58,224 nucleotides of DNA from Sulfuricurvum sp. (GTDB taxonomy: Bacteria; Campylobacterota; Campylobacteria; Campylobacterales; Sulfurimonadaceae). Positions 1-8,811 of the stretch are shown piece after piece; positions within the stretch are counted from its first letter, which is position 1, and each line of letters starts with the position of its first letter. The position numbers and the translations under genes were made by a program. The notes under the pieces are model-generated. The model made no database searches, was not told the DNA's origin, and saw nothing but the letters and a program-made list of their open reading frames with translations. Location: positions 1-58,224 of the forward strand of contig NZ_JALNYS010000012.1 in assembly GCF_023229695.1 (NCBI RefSeq), written 5' to 3'.

Positions 1-134
1 TGCTCGATTTCATCACTGCTTTGGAGCGCACTTTTCGCTGCGCTCAAACGGCTATTATCATCCGCACCCGCTAACGAAAGGGTAAATAGAAAAAGAATCA
101 GGAAAAAGAGACGACTCAGCACTCGATCAATCAC
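1..134 (-). CDS. Secreted protein N-terminus, probable N-acetylmuramoyl-L-alanine amidase (partial)
   Basis: Only the first 44 or so codons are in the window; the gene runs off the left edge. A GTG start at 134 overlaps the stop of the upstream oxidoreductase gene (GTGA overlap); a second in-frame GTG lies at 122. The translation begins with a charged stretch, then a leucine/phenylalanine-rich hydrophobic core (LFFLILFLFTLSLAGA) typical of a signal peptide, followed by a polar serine/alanine-rich mature start. Nothing of the catalytic domain is visible. The amidase suggestion comes only from gene order: in Campylobacter and Helicobacter amiA follows the NMO-like gene and tyrS. It is translationally coupled to the leftward operon. 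Confidence 0.5.
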   Translation of the reverse strand, partial: MIDRVLSRLFFLILFLFTLSLAGADDNSRLSAAKSALQSSDEIE

Positions 135-1222
135 TCCCCTTGAATTAATTTTTCCATCAACTCTTTGACGGAGATGATTTTATCAATACGATACCCGTTG
201 GTGCCTGAAAAGAAAAGGCCCAGTTCCAGATTTCCCGCATACGCATCGCTAAGACGGTCTGCGATACAGAAACCAACCTCTTTGGCTTCAACCCCGCGAT
301 TACACGGAGCAACGCAGTTGGAGATACATTTGATGGCCGGGCCGGTACGGGTATCGACCAAATTGCGCAAATTGGTACGTACGCCGCGTGCAGGATAACC
401 GACCGGAGATTTCATCAGGGTGATATCTTCCTCTTTGGCATCGATCAAAACCTGTTTGAAATTTTCGTGGGCGTCACATTCGAATGTACCGATAAAACGG
501 GTCCCCATTTGTACCCCTGACGCACCCAGTTCGATCATCTGGTCGATATCGTTTTTATCCCAAACTCCTCCGGCGGCTATTACCGGAATATTTCCCCAGA
601 GCGCCGCTTCTTCAACAACCGGTTTGACAAGATTTTCAAGCTGATACTCTTCCATTTCGCATTGTTCATAGGTAAATCCCTGGTGCCCGCCGCTTTTCGG
701 CCCCTCAAGGATCACGGCGTCAGGAAGCCGATTGTAGCGCTTTTGCCACCGTTTGCAAATAATCGAAAGGGCTTTGGGCGACGATACGATCGGAACCAAT
801 GCCACATCCGGATAATCGGCGGTGAATTCGGGCATGTTGGTCGGCAGACCCGCTCCGGTAATGATGATATCAATTCCCGCTTCACATGCATCGTGAACGA
901 CGCGCCCGTAATCGTTGATCGCATAAAGGACGTTACACGCCAACGGAGCGTCACCGCAAATTTTACGGGCATTTTTGACAATGGCGTCAAGCCCTTTTTT
1001 CGAATAAAAATTTTCGGCATCCAAAGGGCGATCCGCAACCAGTTTGTTAACATGGACTTTATCTTCGTAATATCCGGTTCCAACCGAGCTGACTACTCCC
1101 AGTCCGCCTTCCGACGAAACAGTTCCTGCCAATTTGTCCCAGCTGATACCGACACCCATTCCCCCCTGTACAATGGGGTGCTTTATCAGATGCTTACCGA
1201 TTTGAAGTGGTTTAAAGCTCAT
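131..1222 (-). CDS. NAD(P)H-dependent flavin oxidoreductase, nitronate monooxygenase family
   Basis: A 363-residue TIM-barrel flavoprotein of the NMO/2-nitropropane dioxygenase family (PF03060). Visible hallmarks are the N-terminal IVQGGMGVG phosphate-binding turn (residues 17-25), the GPKSGGHQGF segment with the family histidine at residue 180, and the later IAAGGVWD and GVQMGTRF strands that bind FMN phosphate. A cysteine-rich CISNCVAPC stretch near residue 300 is unusual for simple NMOs and is shared by a wider group of uncharacterised bacterial members, so the true substrate is unknown. The ATG start overlaps the tyrS stop (ATGA), placing it in the pyrH-rpoZ-spoT-tyrS operon. Family assignment is firm; the nitronate activity is inference. 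Confidence 0.85.
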   Translation of the reverse strand: MSFKPLQIGKHLIKHPIVQGGMGVGISWDKLAGTVSSEGGLGVVSSVGTGYYEDKVHVNKLVADRPLDAENFYSKKGLDAIVKNARKICGDAPLACNVLYAINDYGRVVHDACEAGIDIIITGAGLPTNMPEFTADYPDVALVPIVSSPKALSIICKRWQKRYNRLPDAVILEGPKSGGHQGFTYEQCEMEEYQLENLVKPVVEEAALWGNIPVIAAGGVWDKNDIDQMIELGASGVQMGTRFIGTFECDAHENFKQVLIDAKEEDITLMKSPVGYPARGVRTNLRNLVDTRTGPAIKCISNCVAPCNRGVEAKEVGFCIADRLSDAYAGNLELGLFFSGTNGYRIDKIISVKELMEKLIQGE

Positions 1223-2421
1223 AAGGTTACCTTTATTCGCGCAAATTTTCGTTTTCCAACCTGTACCACGTACTCACCCGCTTCCAGTTGGAACTGTTCG
1301 TCGCTCACTTTATGTTGATCGATTTTAACAGAGCCTTGCTTAATCTCCCGACGAGATTGTGAAGTGGAGGGGCTTAAAGCACAATCCACAAGAGCTTTCG
1401 CAATCCAAACGGGCCCTTCTATGGTAAACTCCTCCATTTCGGTCGGAATTTCACTTTGTGCGTGTACCCGCTCAAATTCAGCCTGTGCGCCATAGGCCGC
1501 ATCCTCCGAATGAAACCGTGCCGTAATTTCAATCGCCAATGCCTCTTTGACCTTTTTAGGGTGCAGCGAACCGTTTTCGACACCCGATTTCAGCGCTTCG
1601 ATCGCATCCAGACTTTGAACACTAAGCAACTCATAATAGCGCCACATCAACGTATCGCTGATACTGAGAATTTTTCCGAACATCTCACCCGGCGTATCGG
1701 CAACGGCGATATAGTTTCCGAGACTTTTGGACATCTTCTGGACCCCGTCAAGCCCCTCTAAAATAGGCATCATTAAAACAGACTGCTCTTTCCCGATTTC
1801 ATAAGCGCGCTGCAAATGACGCCCCATAAGGAGGTTGAATTTCTGATCGGTCCCGCCGATCTCGACATCGCTTTTAAGATGTACGCTGTCATACCCCTGA
1901 AGGAGCGGATACAAAAATTCGCTGATGGAGATGGAGATCCCCCCCTTGTAACGCTTATCGAAATCATCGCGTTCCAGCATCCGTGCGACATTGAAGGTCG
2001 TGGTCAGTTCCAGCATACCGGCGGCTCCGAGGGGGTTAATCCAGTCGGCATTAAAGACAACCGTCGTTTTTTCAGGATCCAGTATTTTGAACACCTGATC
2101 TTTATAGCTCTGGGCATTTTGCTCAATTTGAGCGGGCAGAAGCTTTTTACGCGTTTCGCTTTTCCCGGTAGGATCGCCGATCTGTGCCGTAAAATCTCCG
2201 ATCAAAAATTGGATATGTCCACCGAATTTTTGAAAGGTAGCCAATTTTTGGAGTAAAACGGTATGACCTAAATGCAAATCGGGCGCGGTAGGATCAAATC
2301 CCGCTTTGACCGTATAGCTCTCCCCTTTTTCAAAATAATTTTTCAACAGTATCTCAAGTCGCGCTTCATCAATGATTTCGGCACTCCCTCGTCTAATTTC
2401 TCGTAATGCTTCGTTTAACAT
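1219..2421 (-). CDS. tyrS: Tyrosyl-tRNA synthetase
   Basis: A 400-residue class Ic aminoacyl-tRNA synthetase that charges tRNA-Tyr. The HIGH motif appears as HLGH at residues 50-53 and the KMSKS loop at 229-233. The tyrosine-binding region GGTDQKFNLLMGR (189-201) is intact. A C-terminal S4 RNA-binding domain (about 335-400, SRREIKQGSVKID onwards) is present. Length and domain order match the TyrZ-like bacterial form used by Campylobacterota. It starts at ATG 2421, four bases after the spoT stop, and its own stop overlaps the next gene, so it is co-transcribed with spoT upstream and the flavin oxidoreductase downstream. Confidence 0.97.
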   Translation of the reverse strand: MLNEALREIRRGSAEIIDEARLEILLKNYFEKGESYTVKAGFDPTAPDLHLGHTVLLQKLATFQKFGGHIQFLIGDFTAQIGDPTGKSETRKKLLPAQIEQNAQSYKDQVFKILDPEKTTVVFNADWINPLGAAGMLELTTTFNVARMLERDDFDKRYKGGISISISEFLYPLLQGYDSVHLKSDVEIGGTDQKFNLLMGRHLQRAYEIGKEQSVLMMPILEGLDGVQKMSKSLGNYIAVADTPGEMFGKILSISDTLMWRYYELLSVQSLDAIEALKSGVENGSLHPKKVKEALAIEITARFHSEDAAYGAQAEFERVHAQSEIPTEMEEFTIEGPVWIAKALVDCALSPSTSQSRREIKQGSVKIDQHKVSDEQFQLEAGEYVVQVGKRKFARIKVTL

Positions 2422-2424
2422 GTT

Positions 2425-4590
2425 TTATCCTTGACTTCGGTACGCATCATCGGTCCGAAAAAATTGTATGATTTTCCCTTTTTTTTCAAGCTTTGAACGA
2501 AGCTTGCTCGTATCACGTTCCAGGGTCTGAAACTCCATTTCGCAATATTGGGTATGTTCCGAACGCTCTTTCCCCAGTTCGATGCTGTTGATATCAGCCC
2601 CCATCTTGGCCATATAGGTGAGAAGGTCGGCCAAAGAGCCTTGCGCATTTTGCATACTGATAATAAGATGAAAGCGAAAATAATCCTGCCGCTTCCATCG
2701 GACGAACAGCATCGGCTCGTGTCGATCGATCAATGCGGCGGCATTTTTACACATCTTATGGTGGACATGCGCTTTGCCGTCTTGCAAAAAGGCGACGATC
2801 TCGTCGCCGTTTTTCGGATGGCAGCAATAATCAAATACCGCATCGGAGATGTTTTGAACCGATGAAATTTCCAATGAGGAAAACAGATACGGCTTGAGCT
2901 TGAACCGGTTACGGGTCCAGAACGCACTAAAGCGGCTGTTCTCGCGCAGCTCCTCTCCGAGGCGGTTAATCGACTCTTTTAAAAAATCAAGATCGCGCGG
3001 CAGGCGATGCATCTGATCTTCAAAATGGACCCGCGTAAAGAGCTCGACGATTTTCTCTTCCTTCAACCGAAATACGTTGGTCAGGATATTCAAACCGCTC
3101 TGAATATCAATCGCACGTATCCGCTGGTTACAGTTTGCGCGCATGCTTGCTTTTGCACGGGAAGTTTTTACTGTATCAATCCAGCTGCAGCGGGTGATTT
3201 TTTTATTCCCCGGGGTCGTTATGATTTTAACCATATCCCCGTTATGAAGTTCGCTGAGCAGACTCGCTTTCTCTTTGTTAACCAGACACCCCTCGGCACT
3301 GTCCCCCACTTCCGTATGGACCGCATAGGCAAAATCCAATGCCACCGCGCCGCGCGGGAGAGTAAAAGGTTTCCCCTTAGGAGAAAAAACGCTGATATCT
3401 TCACTGTAGAGATCGTTTTTGATCAGCTCATAAAAGGCTTCCACCGATTCGTTCTGGTACTGTAGATTGTGTAGCCAATCCAGACTGATCGCGTTATTTC
3501 CCCCGCTTTTGTATTTCCAATGGGCCGCAACACCCAGTTCGGCCGTTGCGTGCATCTCATAGGTGCGGATCTGCACTTCAAAAATGGCACTCTCGTCAAA
3601 TACCGTCGTATGCAGCGTCTGATAGCCGTTCTCTTTCGGAATCGCAATGTAATCTTTAAACCGGGCGCTGATCGGTTGAAAATTGAGATGAACCATACCG
3701 AAAACACGATAACAGTCAATCGGTTTTTTAACCAGAATCCGTACCGCCAGCAAGTCCAGAATTTCGTCGATGCTGATCCCTTTGCGCTGCATTTTGAGAT
3801 ACACCGAATAGTGGTGTTTGACACGGCTGAGGATCTCGAAATCTTCCTGACAGAAACCGTTTTCAAGCATCATTTTGGTCAGTTTCTCGCAAAAATCGTT
3901 TAAGCGGACCGAAATAGATCGATAATTTTCTTCCAGATACAGATCAATGAAACGTTTATCTTCGGCAAAAAGATACTGGAAACTCAAATCTTCCAATAAG
4001 TTTTTCAGAAAAGAGATCCCTAAACGATGGGCGATCGGAGCATATACGACCAGCGTCTCTTCCGCGATCCGATGTTGTTTAATCTCGCTTAAGGCCCCCA
4101 GCGTCAACATATTATGAAGCCGATCGCACAGCTTGACGACCAATACGCGAACATCTTCGATCGAGGCGATCAGCATCTTTCGAAACGAGAGGGCCGAAAC
4201 AACCAGTTTTTCATCCGAATTCGACGGGATAAGCTCCGCATCGCGGATCGTATCGATTTTAGTCAACCCTTCAACCAGATGGGCTACGTCATTTCCGTAG
4301 TCACGGGCGGCGTCTTCAATCGTGATGTGGGTATCTTCGACGACATCATGCAACAATGCGGCAATGACCATCGCCTCATCTCCGGTAATGGAAGCGACCA
4401 AAGAAGCGACCAAAACGGGATGGACGATATAAGGTTCGCCGCTTTTGCGAAACTGCTCACGATGAGCCGCCTGAGCAAAGTTTAAGGCGGTTTCAATGGG
4501 ATTGGAAGGGTGGATGAGGGAGTAAAGGTGCGCTACGGCACCTTCCGTATCATTGATGCGGGTGATTTTATCGATATCGACGGTGTTCAA
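2425..4590 (-). CDS. spoT: Bifunctional (p)ppGpp synthetase/hydrolase (RelA/SpoT family)
   Basis: A 721-residue long RSH enzyme controlling the stringent-response alarmone; it makes ppGpp from GDP/GTP and ATP and also hydrolyses it. Hydrolase HD domain: YIVHP at 54-58 and the HD pair at residues 81-82 in LLHDVVEDT. The synthetase domain follows, with KENGYQTLHTTVF near 320-332. A TGS domain begins at DISVFSPKGKPF near residue 405, and an ACT-like domain lies at the C-terminus. Both activities look intact, as expected for the single RSH enzyme of Campylobacterota. The start codon is TTG (4588-4590), 21 bases after the rpoZ stop; there is no nearby in-frame ATG, so low-efficiency initiation is likely. 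Confidence 0.95.
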   Translation of the reverse strand: MNTVDIDKITRINDTEGAVAHLYSLIHPSNPIETALNFAQAAHREQFRKSGEPYIVHPVLVASLVASITGDEAMVIAALLHDVVEDTHITIEDAARDYGNDVAHLVEGLTKIDTIRDAELIPSNSDEKLVVSALSFRKMLIASIEDVRVLVVKLCDRLHNMLTLGALSEIKQHRIAEETLVVYAPIAHRLGISFLKNLLEDLSFQYLFAEDKRFIDLYLEENYRSISVRLNDFCEKLTKMMLENGFCQEDFEILSRVKHHYSVYLKMQRKGISIDEILDLLAVRILVKKPIDCYRVFGMVHLNFQPISARFKDYIAIPKENGYQTLHTTVFDESAIFEVQIRTYEMHATAELGVAAHWKYKSGGNNAISLDWLHNLQYQNESVEAFYELIKNDLYSEDISVFSPKGKPFTLPRGAVALDFAYAVHTEVGDSAEGCLVNKEKASLLSELHNGDMVKIITTPGNKKITRCSWIDTVKTSRAKASMRANCNQRIRAIDIQSGLNILTNVFRLKEEKIVELFTRVHFEDQMHRLPRDLDFLKESINRLGEELRENSRFSAFWTRNRFKLKPYLFSSLEISSVQNISDAVFDYCCHPKNGDEIVAFLQDGKAHVHHKMCKNAAALIDRHEPMLFVRWKRQDYFRFHLIISMQNAQGSLADLLTYMAKMGADINSIELGKERSEHTQYCEMEFQTLERDTSKLRSKLEKKGKIIQFFRTDDAYRSQG

Positions 4591-4611
4591 TGATAAGGCT
4601 CTAGCAGTACG

Positions 4612-4827
4612 TTATGCTTTATCTACAAAACCTTTGATGGTAATGTACCCTTCGGCAATCTCCATCAAAGCGACATCGGCCGGTTTAACTTTTTTCATGT
4701 CTACATTCATTTTTGTCGGTGCGCCGTTTTGGAGCTCTTCGGAACGTTTGGCAACGGCCAACGCCAATTGGTAACGATCGATATTCGCAGTATCAAGTGC
4801 TTTTGAGGTCAGTTGTTCAAGTCTCAT
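4612..4827 (-). CDS. rpoZ: DNA-directed RNA polymerase omega subunit
   Basis: Encodes a 71-residue omega subunit, which assists folding and assembly of beta-prime in RNA polymerase. The sequence begins MRLEQLTSKALD and contains the conserved DRYQLALAVAKRSEEL helix that packs on beta-prime. I chose ATG 4827 because AAAAGGAC precedes it at good spacing and the product matches omega from its first residue; the 12-codon upstream extension has no such support. It sits between pyrH (17-base gap) and spoT, the same order as in Helicobacter and Campylobacter, and links polymerase assembly and ppGpp synthesis in one transcript. Confidence 0.93.
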   Translation of the reverse strand: MRLEQLTSKALDTANIDRYQLALAVAKRSEELQNGAPTKMNVDMKKVKPADVALMEIAEGYITIKGFVDKA

Positions 4828-4844
4828 TAAATGTCCTTTTAGAT

Positions 4845-5555
4845 TTATTTCACAATTGAGCAACGCTCAAGATTTCCCTGAATGATTTCAAGCAAATTAC
4901 CCGGTCTAAACATGTCACACACGATGATCGGAAGCTTGTTCTCTTTGGCCAGGGCGATTGAAGTGTCATCCATTACTTTGATATGGTCACTAAGGGCTTG
5001 TTCGTATCCGAGCTCCGGAAGTTTGACCGCATCGGCAAATTTATTAGGGTCTTTGTCGTATACACCGTCTACTTTGGTCGCTTTGATAATCACTTCGGCT
5101 CCGATTTCAATCGCACGCAAGGTTGCTGCCGTATCGGTAGTAAAGAACGGATTTCCGGTCCCTGCGGCAAATACGACCACCCGTCCCCGCTCCAGATGAC
5201 GGATTGCACGGCGCACGATAAACGCTTCGGCAATCTGTTCCATTTTGATCGCGCTTTGCACACGGACCAGAATCCCTTCGTGTTCGCACGCCTCTTGCAT
5301 GGCGATCGCATTGATCACGGTAGCGAGCATCCCCATGTAATCACCCGACGTTCGGCGAATAATGCCGTCTTGCGCTGCCGTGACGCCACGGATAATGTTG
5401 CCGCCGCCGATCACGATCCCCACTTCAATCCCTGCATCTATGAGGGTTTTGATCTCTGTCGCAATAAACTTGAGGATTTTTGTATCGATCCCGTGACCGT
5501 TCTCACCGGCCAGTGCCTCTCCCGAGAACTTCACCAACACACGTTTATAGCCCAT
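4845..5555 (-). CDS. pyrH: Uridylate kinase
   Basis: A 236-residue amino-acid-kinase-fold UMP kinase that phosphorylates UMP to UDP in pyrimidine nucleotide synthesis. Motifs: VLVKFSGEAL at the N-terminus (phosphate-binding), GIVIGGGNIIRG (residues 46-57), the DYMGMLATVINAIA helix and the KATKVDGVYDKDP loop near residues 160-172. The usual length is about 235-245 residues. It is the first visible gene of the leftward operon; the 98-base gap upstream (5556-5653) separates it from the divergent 5654 gene and presumably carries both promoters. Confidence 0.97.
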   Translation of the reverse strand: MGYKRVLVKFSGEALAGENGHGIDTKILKFIATEIKTLIDAGIEVGIVIGGGNIIRGVTAAQDGIIRRTSGDYMGMLATVINAIAMQEACEHEGILVRVQSAIKMEQIAEAFIVRRAIRHLERGRVVVFAAGTGNPFFTTDTAATLRAIEIGAEVIIKATKVDGVYDKDPNKFADAVKLPELGYEQALSDHIKVMDDTSIALAKENKLPIIVCDMFRPGNLLEIIQGNLERCSIVK

Positions 5556-5653
5556 ACAATCCCCCTCTATGAAATTACGCGTATTATACTTTATCGTCGC
5601 TTTAAGGTTGCTTTGATTACACTACAACCCTATAACAGGCAAGGGATATTTCG

Positions 5654-6982
5654 GTGAAATGGTTTGATAAAGTTCTCTCATGGCTGCGGCCGAATCCGCC
5701 TGAGAAAACCGTTATCTACGGCAGAGGGATACACGCGCTCCCCAATCCACGGGAGAAAGAGCTTTTTGACGAGGCTTCCGATGCCTTCATACGCGGCGAT
5801 ATCCTCCAAGGGTACCACCGTTTTTTAACCTCCCTTCTCCACTCGGAAATTCCCGATTTGCCCCCCCATCTCACCCTCATTTCCGACGAAGAGTCGCTTC
5901 GTTTTACTCTGATTCAGGGAAGTGCCATTGTCAAAGGGGTCGTCACCGCCGAATTTCTTGAAGCGCATGTCGACATTGCGAATACGGGAGCGTTGCATGT
6001 TGCCATCAAACGCCGTTTTTTAGAGCGTAATTTTCAACTCACCTATTGCCGCTTCAGTGATGAAAAGGGGGTTATCCGACTCTCTCTCCATCTGGAAAAT
6101 ACGACAATTACCCCCCAGAAAATCTTTTTTCCCCTCCGCGAAATCGCCCTCCATGCCGATTTTGAAAAAGAGTTTATCGCCAGTGATTTTGACGAATCGG
6201 ACTTGCTGGAGTTTGACCATATGATCCCGATCAATTCCGAACGGGCCAGACGACTCTACACGACCATGCAATCGTGGATAGCCCAGACCAAAGCGAGTCT
6301 TATCGGGCTCCTCTCCAACGACAACACCGGGATGGCGTCGTTTAGCTATCTCTCTCTTTTGCTTCAAATCGACTATCTTTTCATACCCCGTAAAAAAATG
6401 GCCAAAAATTTAAGCGAGAAGATCAACGGCTATTTCCTGGAGGATGAAAAACTGACCGAAGACAAAAATGCCGAGCTTGAAACGTTTCTGGCGGAACTTG
6501 AAGCCCTCTCATTCGAAGAGTTTTCAACCCAGTTCTACGATTCGCCCTATACGTTTTCGCCGTATGAGCAGGCAATGCATGACGATATCGCCACGTTTAT
6601 CGATGAGTCGCTTGTCAAAGTGCGCTGGTACAAGCACAATCACTCCAACTACGTGATCACCGTCATTTATCGCTATATTTCCCTCTATATTCTGTATAAC
6701 TACGGCCTCCACCCGGCGCTGCGCTCCCTTTTGCATCTGCATGTCGAAGTGTATAACGGGGATTTTTTCGAAGGGGAAGGGGGACAAAGGCTGTACAATC
6801 CCCAAAGCGGCACCTTCCAGAAGCGCATCATCGCAGAGCGAATCGCTTCGGCGATTCAACCCTACGGTGAGCGCTATCGGGGGCTTAAAAATTTTGCCGA
6901 TGAGTTAAACTACACCGATTTGGACCATTTCAGCCAAAGTTTTTATCTTCACATTAAAAATCTTGATTTTACCGAGGCTTAA
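5654..6982 (+). CDS. Uncharacterised 442-residue protein, partner of the adjacent protease
   Basis: I do not recognise this protein. It starts with GTG (5654) behind an AAGGGA ribosome site and has no signal peptide or clear membrane segment, so it looks cytoplasmic. The first 50 residues are basic/proline-containing, followed by a mixed alpha/beta region of about residues 60-190 and a mainly helical C-terminal half rich in aromatic residues (RWYKHNHSNYVITVIYRYISLYI near 320-345 may be a buried helix). Its stop is two bases before the start of the trypsin-like protease gene, so the two are almost certainly made together. It could be a substrate, regulator or chaperone of the protease; none of this can be read from the sequence. 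Confidence 0.7.
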   Translation: MKWFDKVLSWLRPNPPEKTVIYGRGIHALPNPREKELFDEASDAFIRGDILQGYHRFLTSLLHSEIPDLPPHLTLISDEESLRFTLIQGSAIVKGVVTAEFLEAHVDIANTGALHVAIKRRFLERNFQLTYCRFSDEKGVIRLSLHLENTTITPQKIFFPLREIALHADFEKEFIASDFDESDLLEFDHMIPINSERARRLYTTMQSWIAQTKASLIGLLSNDNTGMASFSYLSLLLQIDYLFIPRKKMAKNLSEKINGYFLEDEKLTEDKNAELETFLAELEALSFEEFSTQFYDSPYTFSPYEQAMHDDIATFIDESLVKVRWYKHNHSNYVITVIYRYISLYILYNYGLHPALRSLLHLHVEVYNGDFFEGEGGQRLYNPQSGTFQKRIIAERIASAIQPYGERYRGLKNFADELNYTDLDHFSQSFYLHIKNLDFTEA

Positions 6983-6984
6983 GA

Positions 6985-8082
6985 ATGACAACCTCTACCC
7001 AAAAAATGGTTGAAAAAAGCATCGACAGCATCGTGCAGATCACCACCCCCTACGGGAGCGGGAGCGGCTTTGTCATCGGTACCCTTATTGTGACGAATTC
7101 TCACGTCGTCAATGGACTGAAACAGGTTCTCATCAGTACCAAAACGCTCCCAAAAACGATTGGGGATGTCGTGTATGACGACCCTGCCTACGATTTGGCA
7201 TTTATCCGCCCGCCAAAAACGATCGGGACGCAAACGCCCCTAGAGCTCTCCACCTCGCCCATCAGTGACGGAGACGGCGTTATTGCCATCGGCCACCCCT
7301 ACGGGCTCAACTATTCCACGACCGAGGGGATCATCTCCCGGGCTTCCCGGATGCAGGGGGAGGTGGAATACATCCAGTTTGACGCCGCAATCAATCCCGG
7401 AAACAGCGGCGGGCCGCTGCTGAACGAAGAGGGAGAGGTGATCGGCGTCAACACCTTTATTATCCAAAATTCCAATAATCTCGGGTTCGCTCTCCCCTGC
7501 TACACCCTCCAGGAGGCGTTGGAAGAGTTTCTTGCTTTGAACAAAGAGGATATCATCCGCTGTATCTCCTGCAAAAATCTCATTTTCGAACCGACGATTC
7601 AAAATGACTATTGCCCCAACTGCGGCGTAAAACTCGATGTCGCCAAACGGCGGCGCGAAGGGTACAAACCCTCCGGCGTCGTCGCCTTGATCGAAAAAAT
7701 ACTGGGGTCCTTGAAAATCAACGTTACCCTCTCACGTCGAAGTCAGCGGAGCTGGCGGTTTGAAACCGATACGACCCGCATCGATGTCAACTACTACGAT
7801 AACGGGGTGGTCATCGCCGACTCGGCACTCTGCCGGATACCGCAAGAAAACATTGAACCCCTTTACGATTATCTCCTGCGCGAAAATGCCGAACTGGGAC
7901 GATTGCAGTTTGCAATCAATGAAAACACCGTCTACCTCTCCTATATTATCATCGATTCATCGCTGAGTGAGCACTACGGGACACAGGCGTTACGGCAACT
8001 CTACAAACACTCCCCCCGCTACCACAAACTCCTGATCGAAAAGTTCAAAGCGCTGGAGCCGAAATTTGATGAGTTTGAATAA
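6985..8082 (+). CDS. Cytoplasmic trypsin-like (S1C) serine protease with zinc ribbon and C-terminal extra domain
   Basis: A 365-residue protein. Residues 1-180 are a DegP/HtrA-like trypsin fold with the catalytic triad visible as H40 (TNSHVV), D70 (YDLAFI) and S141 (GNSGGPLL). There is no signal peptide and no PDZ domain, unlike periplasmic HtrA, so it probably acts in the cytoplasm. A four-cysteine zinc ribbon follows (CxxC at 193/196 and 210/213), then a roughly 140-residue alpha/beta C-terminal domain (from about 225) that resembles small binding folds such as YbjN/type III chaperone-like domains by general look only. It is coupled to the 5654 gene. The protease family is firm; the role (quality control, signalling or defence effector) is open. 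Confidence 0.85.
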   Translation: MTTSTQKMVEKSIDSIVQITTPYGSGSGFVIGTLIVTNSHVVNGLKQVLISTKTLPKTIGDVVYDDPAYDLAFIRPPKTIGTQTPLELSTSPISDGDGVIAIGHPYGLNYSTTEGIISRASRMQGEVEYIQFDAAINPGNSGGPLLNEEGEVIGVNTFIIQNSNNLGFALPCYTLQEALEEFLALNKEDIIRCISCKNLIFEPTIQNDYCPNCGVKLDVAKRRREGYKPSGVVALIEKILGSLKINVTLSRRSQRSWRFETDTTRIDVNYYDNGVVIADSALCRIPQENIEPLYDYLLRENAELGRLQFAINENTVYLSYIIIDSSLSEHYGTQALRQLYKHSPRYHKLLIEKFKALEPKFDEFE

Positions 8083-8092
8083 TTTACTCACT

Positions 8093-8309
8093 GATGTTAC
8101 ACACTTTCCGCTCATAGCCCGTAAAGTGGCAGGGACGACCCAGCCGGTACTACGTACAACGGCTTGGGTTCCAAAGCTAAAAAAGCCAAGCAGTTGGCTT
8201 TTTTGACGCTTTTCACCCATACAACCCCCTAAAGCTTCCCGTATCTTTCGGATACGGGAGATTAACTCCCCTTGAAGTACCTGTTAAGGCAAGGTGCGTA
8301 AGGTCAGTT
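8093..8309 (+). repeat. Dispersed structured repeat, family A, copy 1 (with internal insertion)
   Basis: Begins GATGTTACACACTTTC and ends AAGGTGCGTAAGGTCAGTT, so its ends carry a roughly 9-base inverted repeat (GTTACRCAC / GTGYGTAA). It shares long blocks with 9749-9893 and, inverted, with 50816-50956: the AAAGTGGCAGGGAC block, the ACCCCCTAAAGCT block, the hairpin at 8238-8258 (CCCGTATC/GATACGGG) and the CCTTGAAGTACC block. This copy carries about 85 extra bases after the GCAGGGAC block, including a terminator-like hairpin. It starts 10 bases after the protease stop codon. Confidence 0.8.
8179..8204 (+). terminator. Rho-independent terminator (bidirectional form)
   Basis: An AAAAAAGCCAA stem pairs with TTGGCTTTTTT around a GCAG loop. 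The T-run follows on the plus strand, where it would end the 5654-8082 transcript, and the A-run gives the mirror form for leftward transcription of the HEPN/MNT operon. It lies inside the inserted part of repeat A copy 1. Confidence 0.75.
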
Positions 8310-8310
8310 A

Positions 8311-8811
8311 CTAAAAAAAAGCACCCTCTTCTTTTTTCTCCATCAACGATTGAATCGTTACGAGGATTTTTTCCAGCTCCCCTAATGTTTCGATGATAGT
8401 ATTGAGAATATTCATCGCGTTTTCTTCATTCTCTTCGTAGTCGTGAGCAATTTCATTCCGAATTTCACGCAGCATAAACCATTCGTCTACATCAACAATA
8501 TTGAGCTTTTCGAGTTGATGCAAAATATCCAAAAAAGGCTTATCCACATTCTCTCCCTGTGCCAACAAGAAGGCTTTAAAGAGTTTAGCCCCGATCCCGT
8601 CTTGCAGTTTTGAAAAGCGATAAATCACCTGATCCGCATACGCAATATTTTGAACATTATCGATAAGCTCTCGGAAGTTTTCAATAGTGATCGGAAACGT
8701 GTACTGCTTTGACAACTCATCAAATGCGTTGCGAATTCTCCGCAAATGGATGAAGTTTTCATTCAACGTTTTCAGAAGTTTAGCGTGATAAACTAAAGCC
8801 GAATCCCCCAT
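8311..8811 (-). CDS. HEPN-domain RNase toxin (HepT-like)
   Basis: A 166-residue all-helical protein with the HEPN signature R118-N-E-I-A-H123-D-Y125, which is the RX4HXY motif of HepT-type RNase toxins. Arginine and histidine form the RNase site; in HepT/MntA pairs the tyrosine is the residue adenylylated by the MNT partner to silence the toxin. It overlaps the upstream MNT gene by 19 bases, the normal order for this toxin-antitoxin class. It is longer than the minimal HepT (about 110-140 residues), with an extra helical N-terminal part. The target RNA is unknown. Confidence 0.85.
   Translation of the reverse strand: MGDSALVYHAKLLKTLNENFIHLRRIRNAFDELSKQYTFPITIENFRELIDNVQNIAYADQVIYRFSKLQDGIGAKLFKAFLLAQGENVDKPFLDILHQLEKLNIVDVDEWFMLREIRNEIAHDYEENEENAMNILNTIIETLGELEKILVTIQSLMEKKEEGAFF

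Noticed and set aside
662..1318. 218-codon plus-strand frame opposite the flavin oxidoreductase
   Set aside because: Shadow frame of a well-conserved gene on the other strand; no family features.
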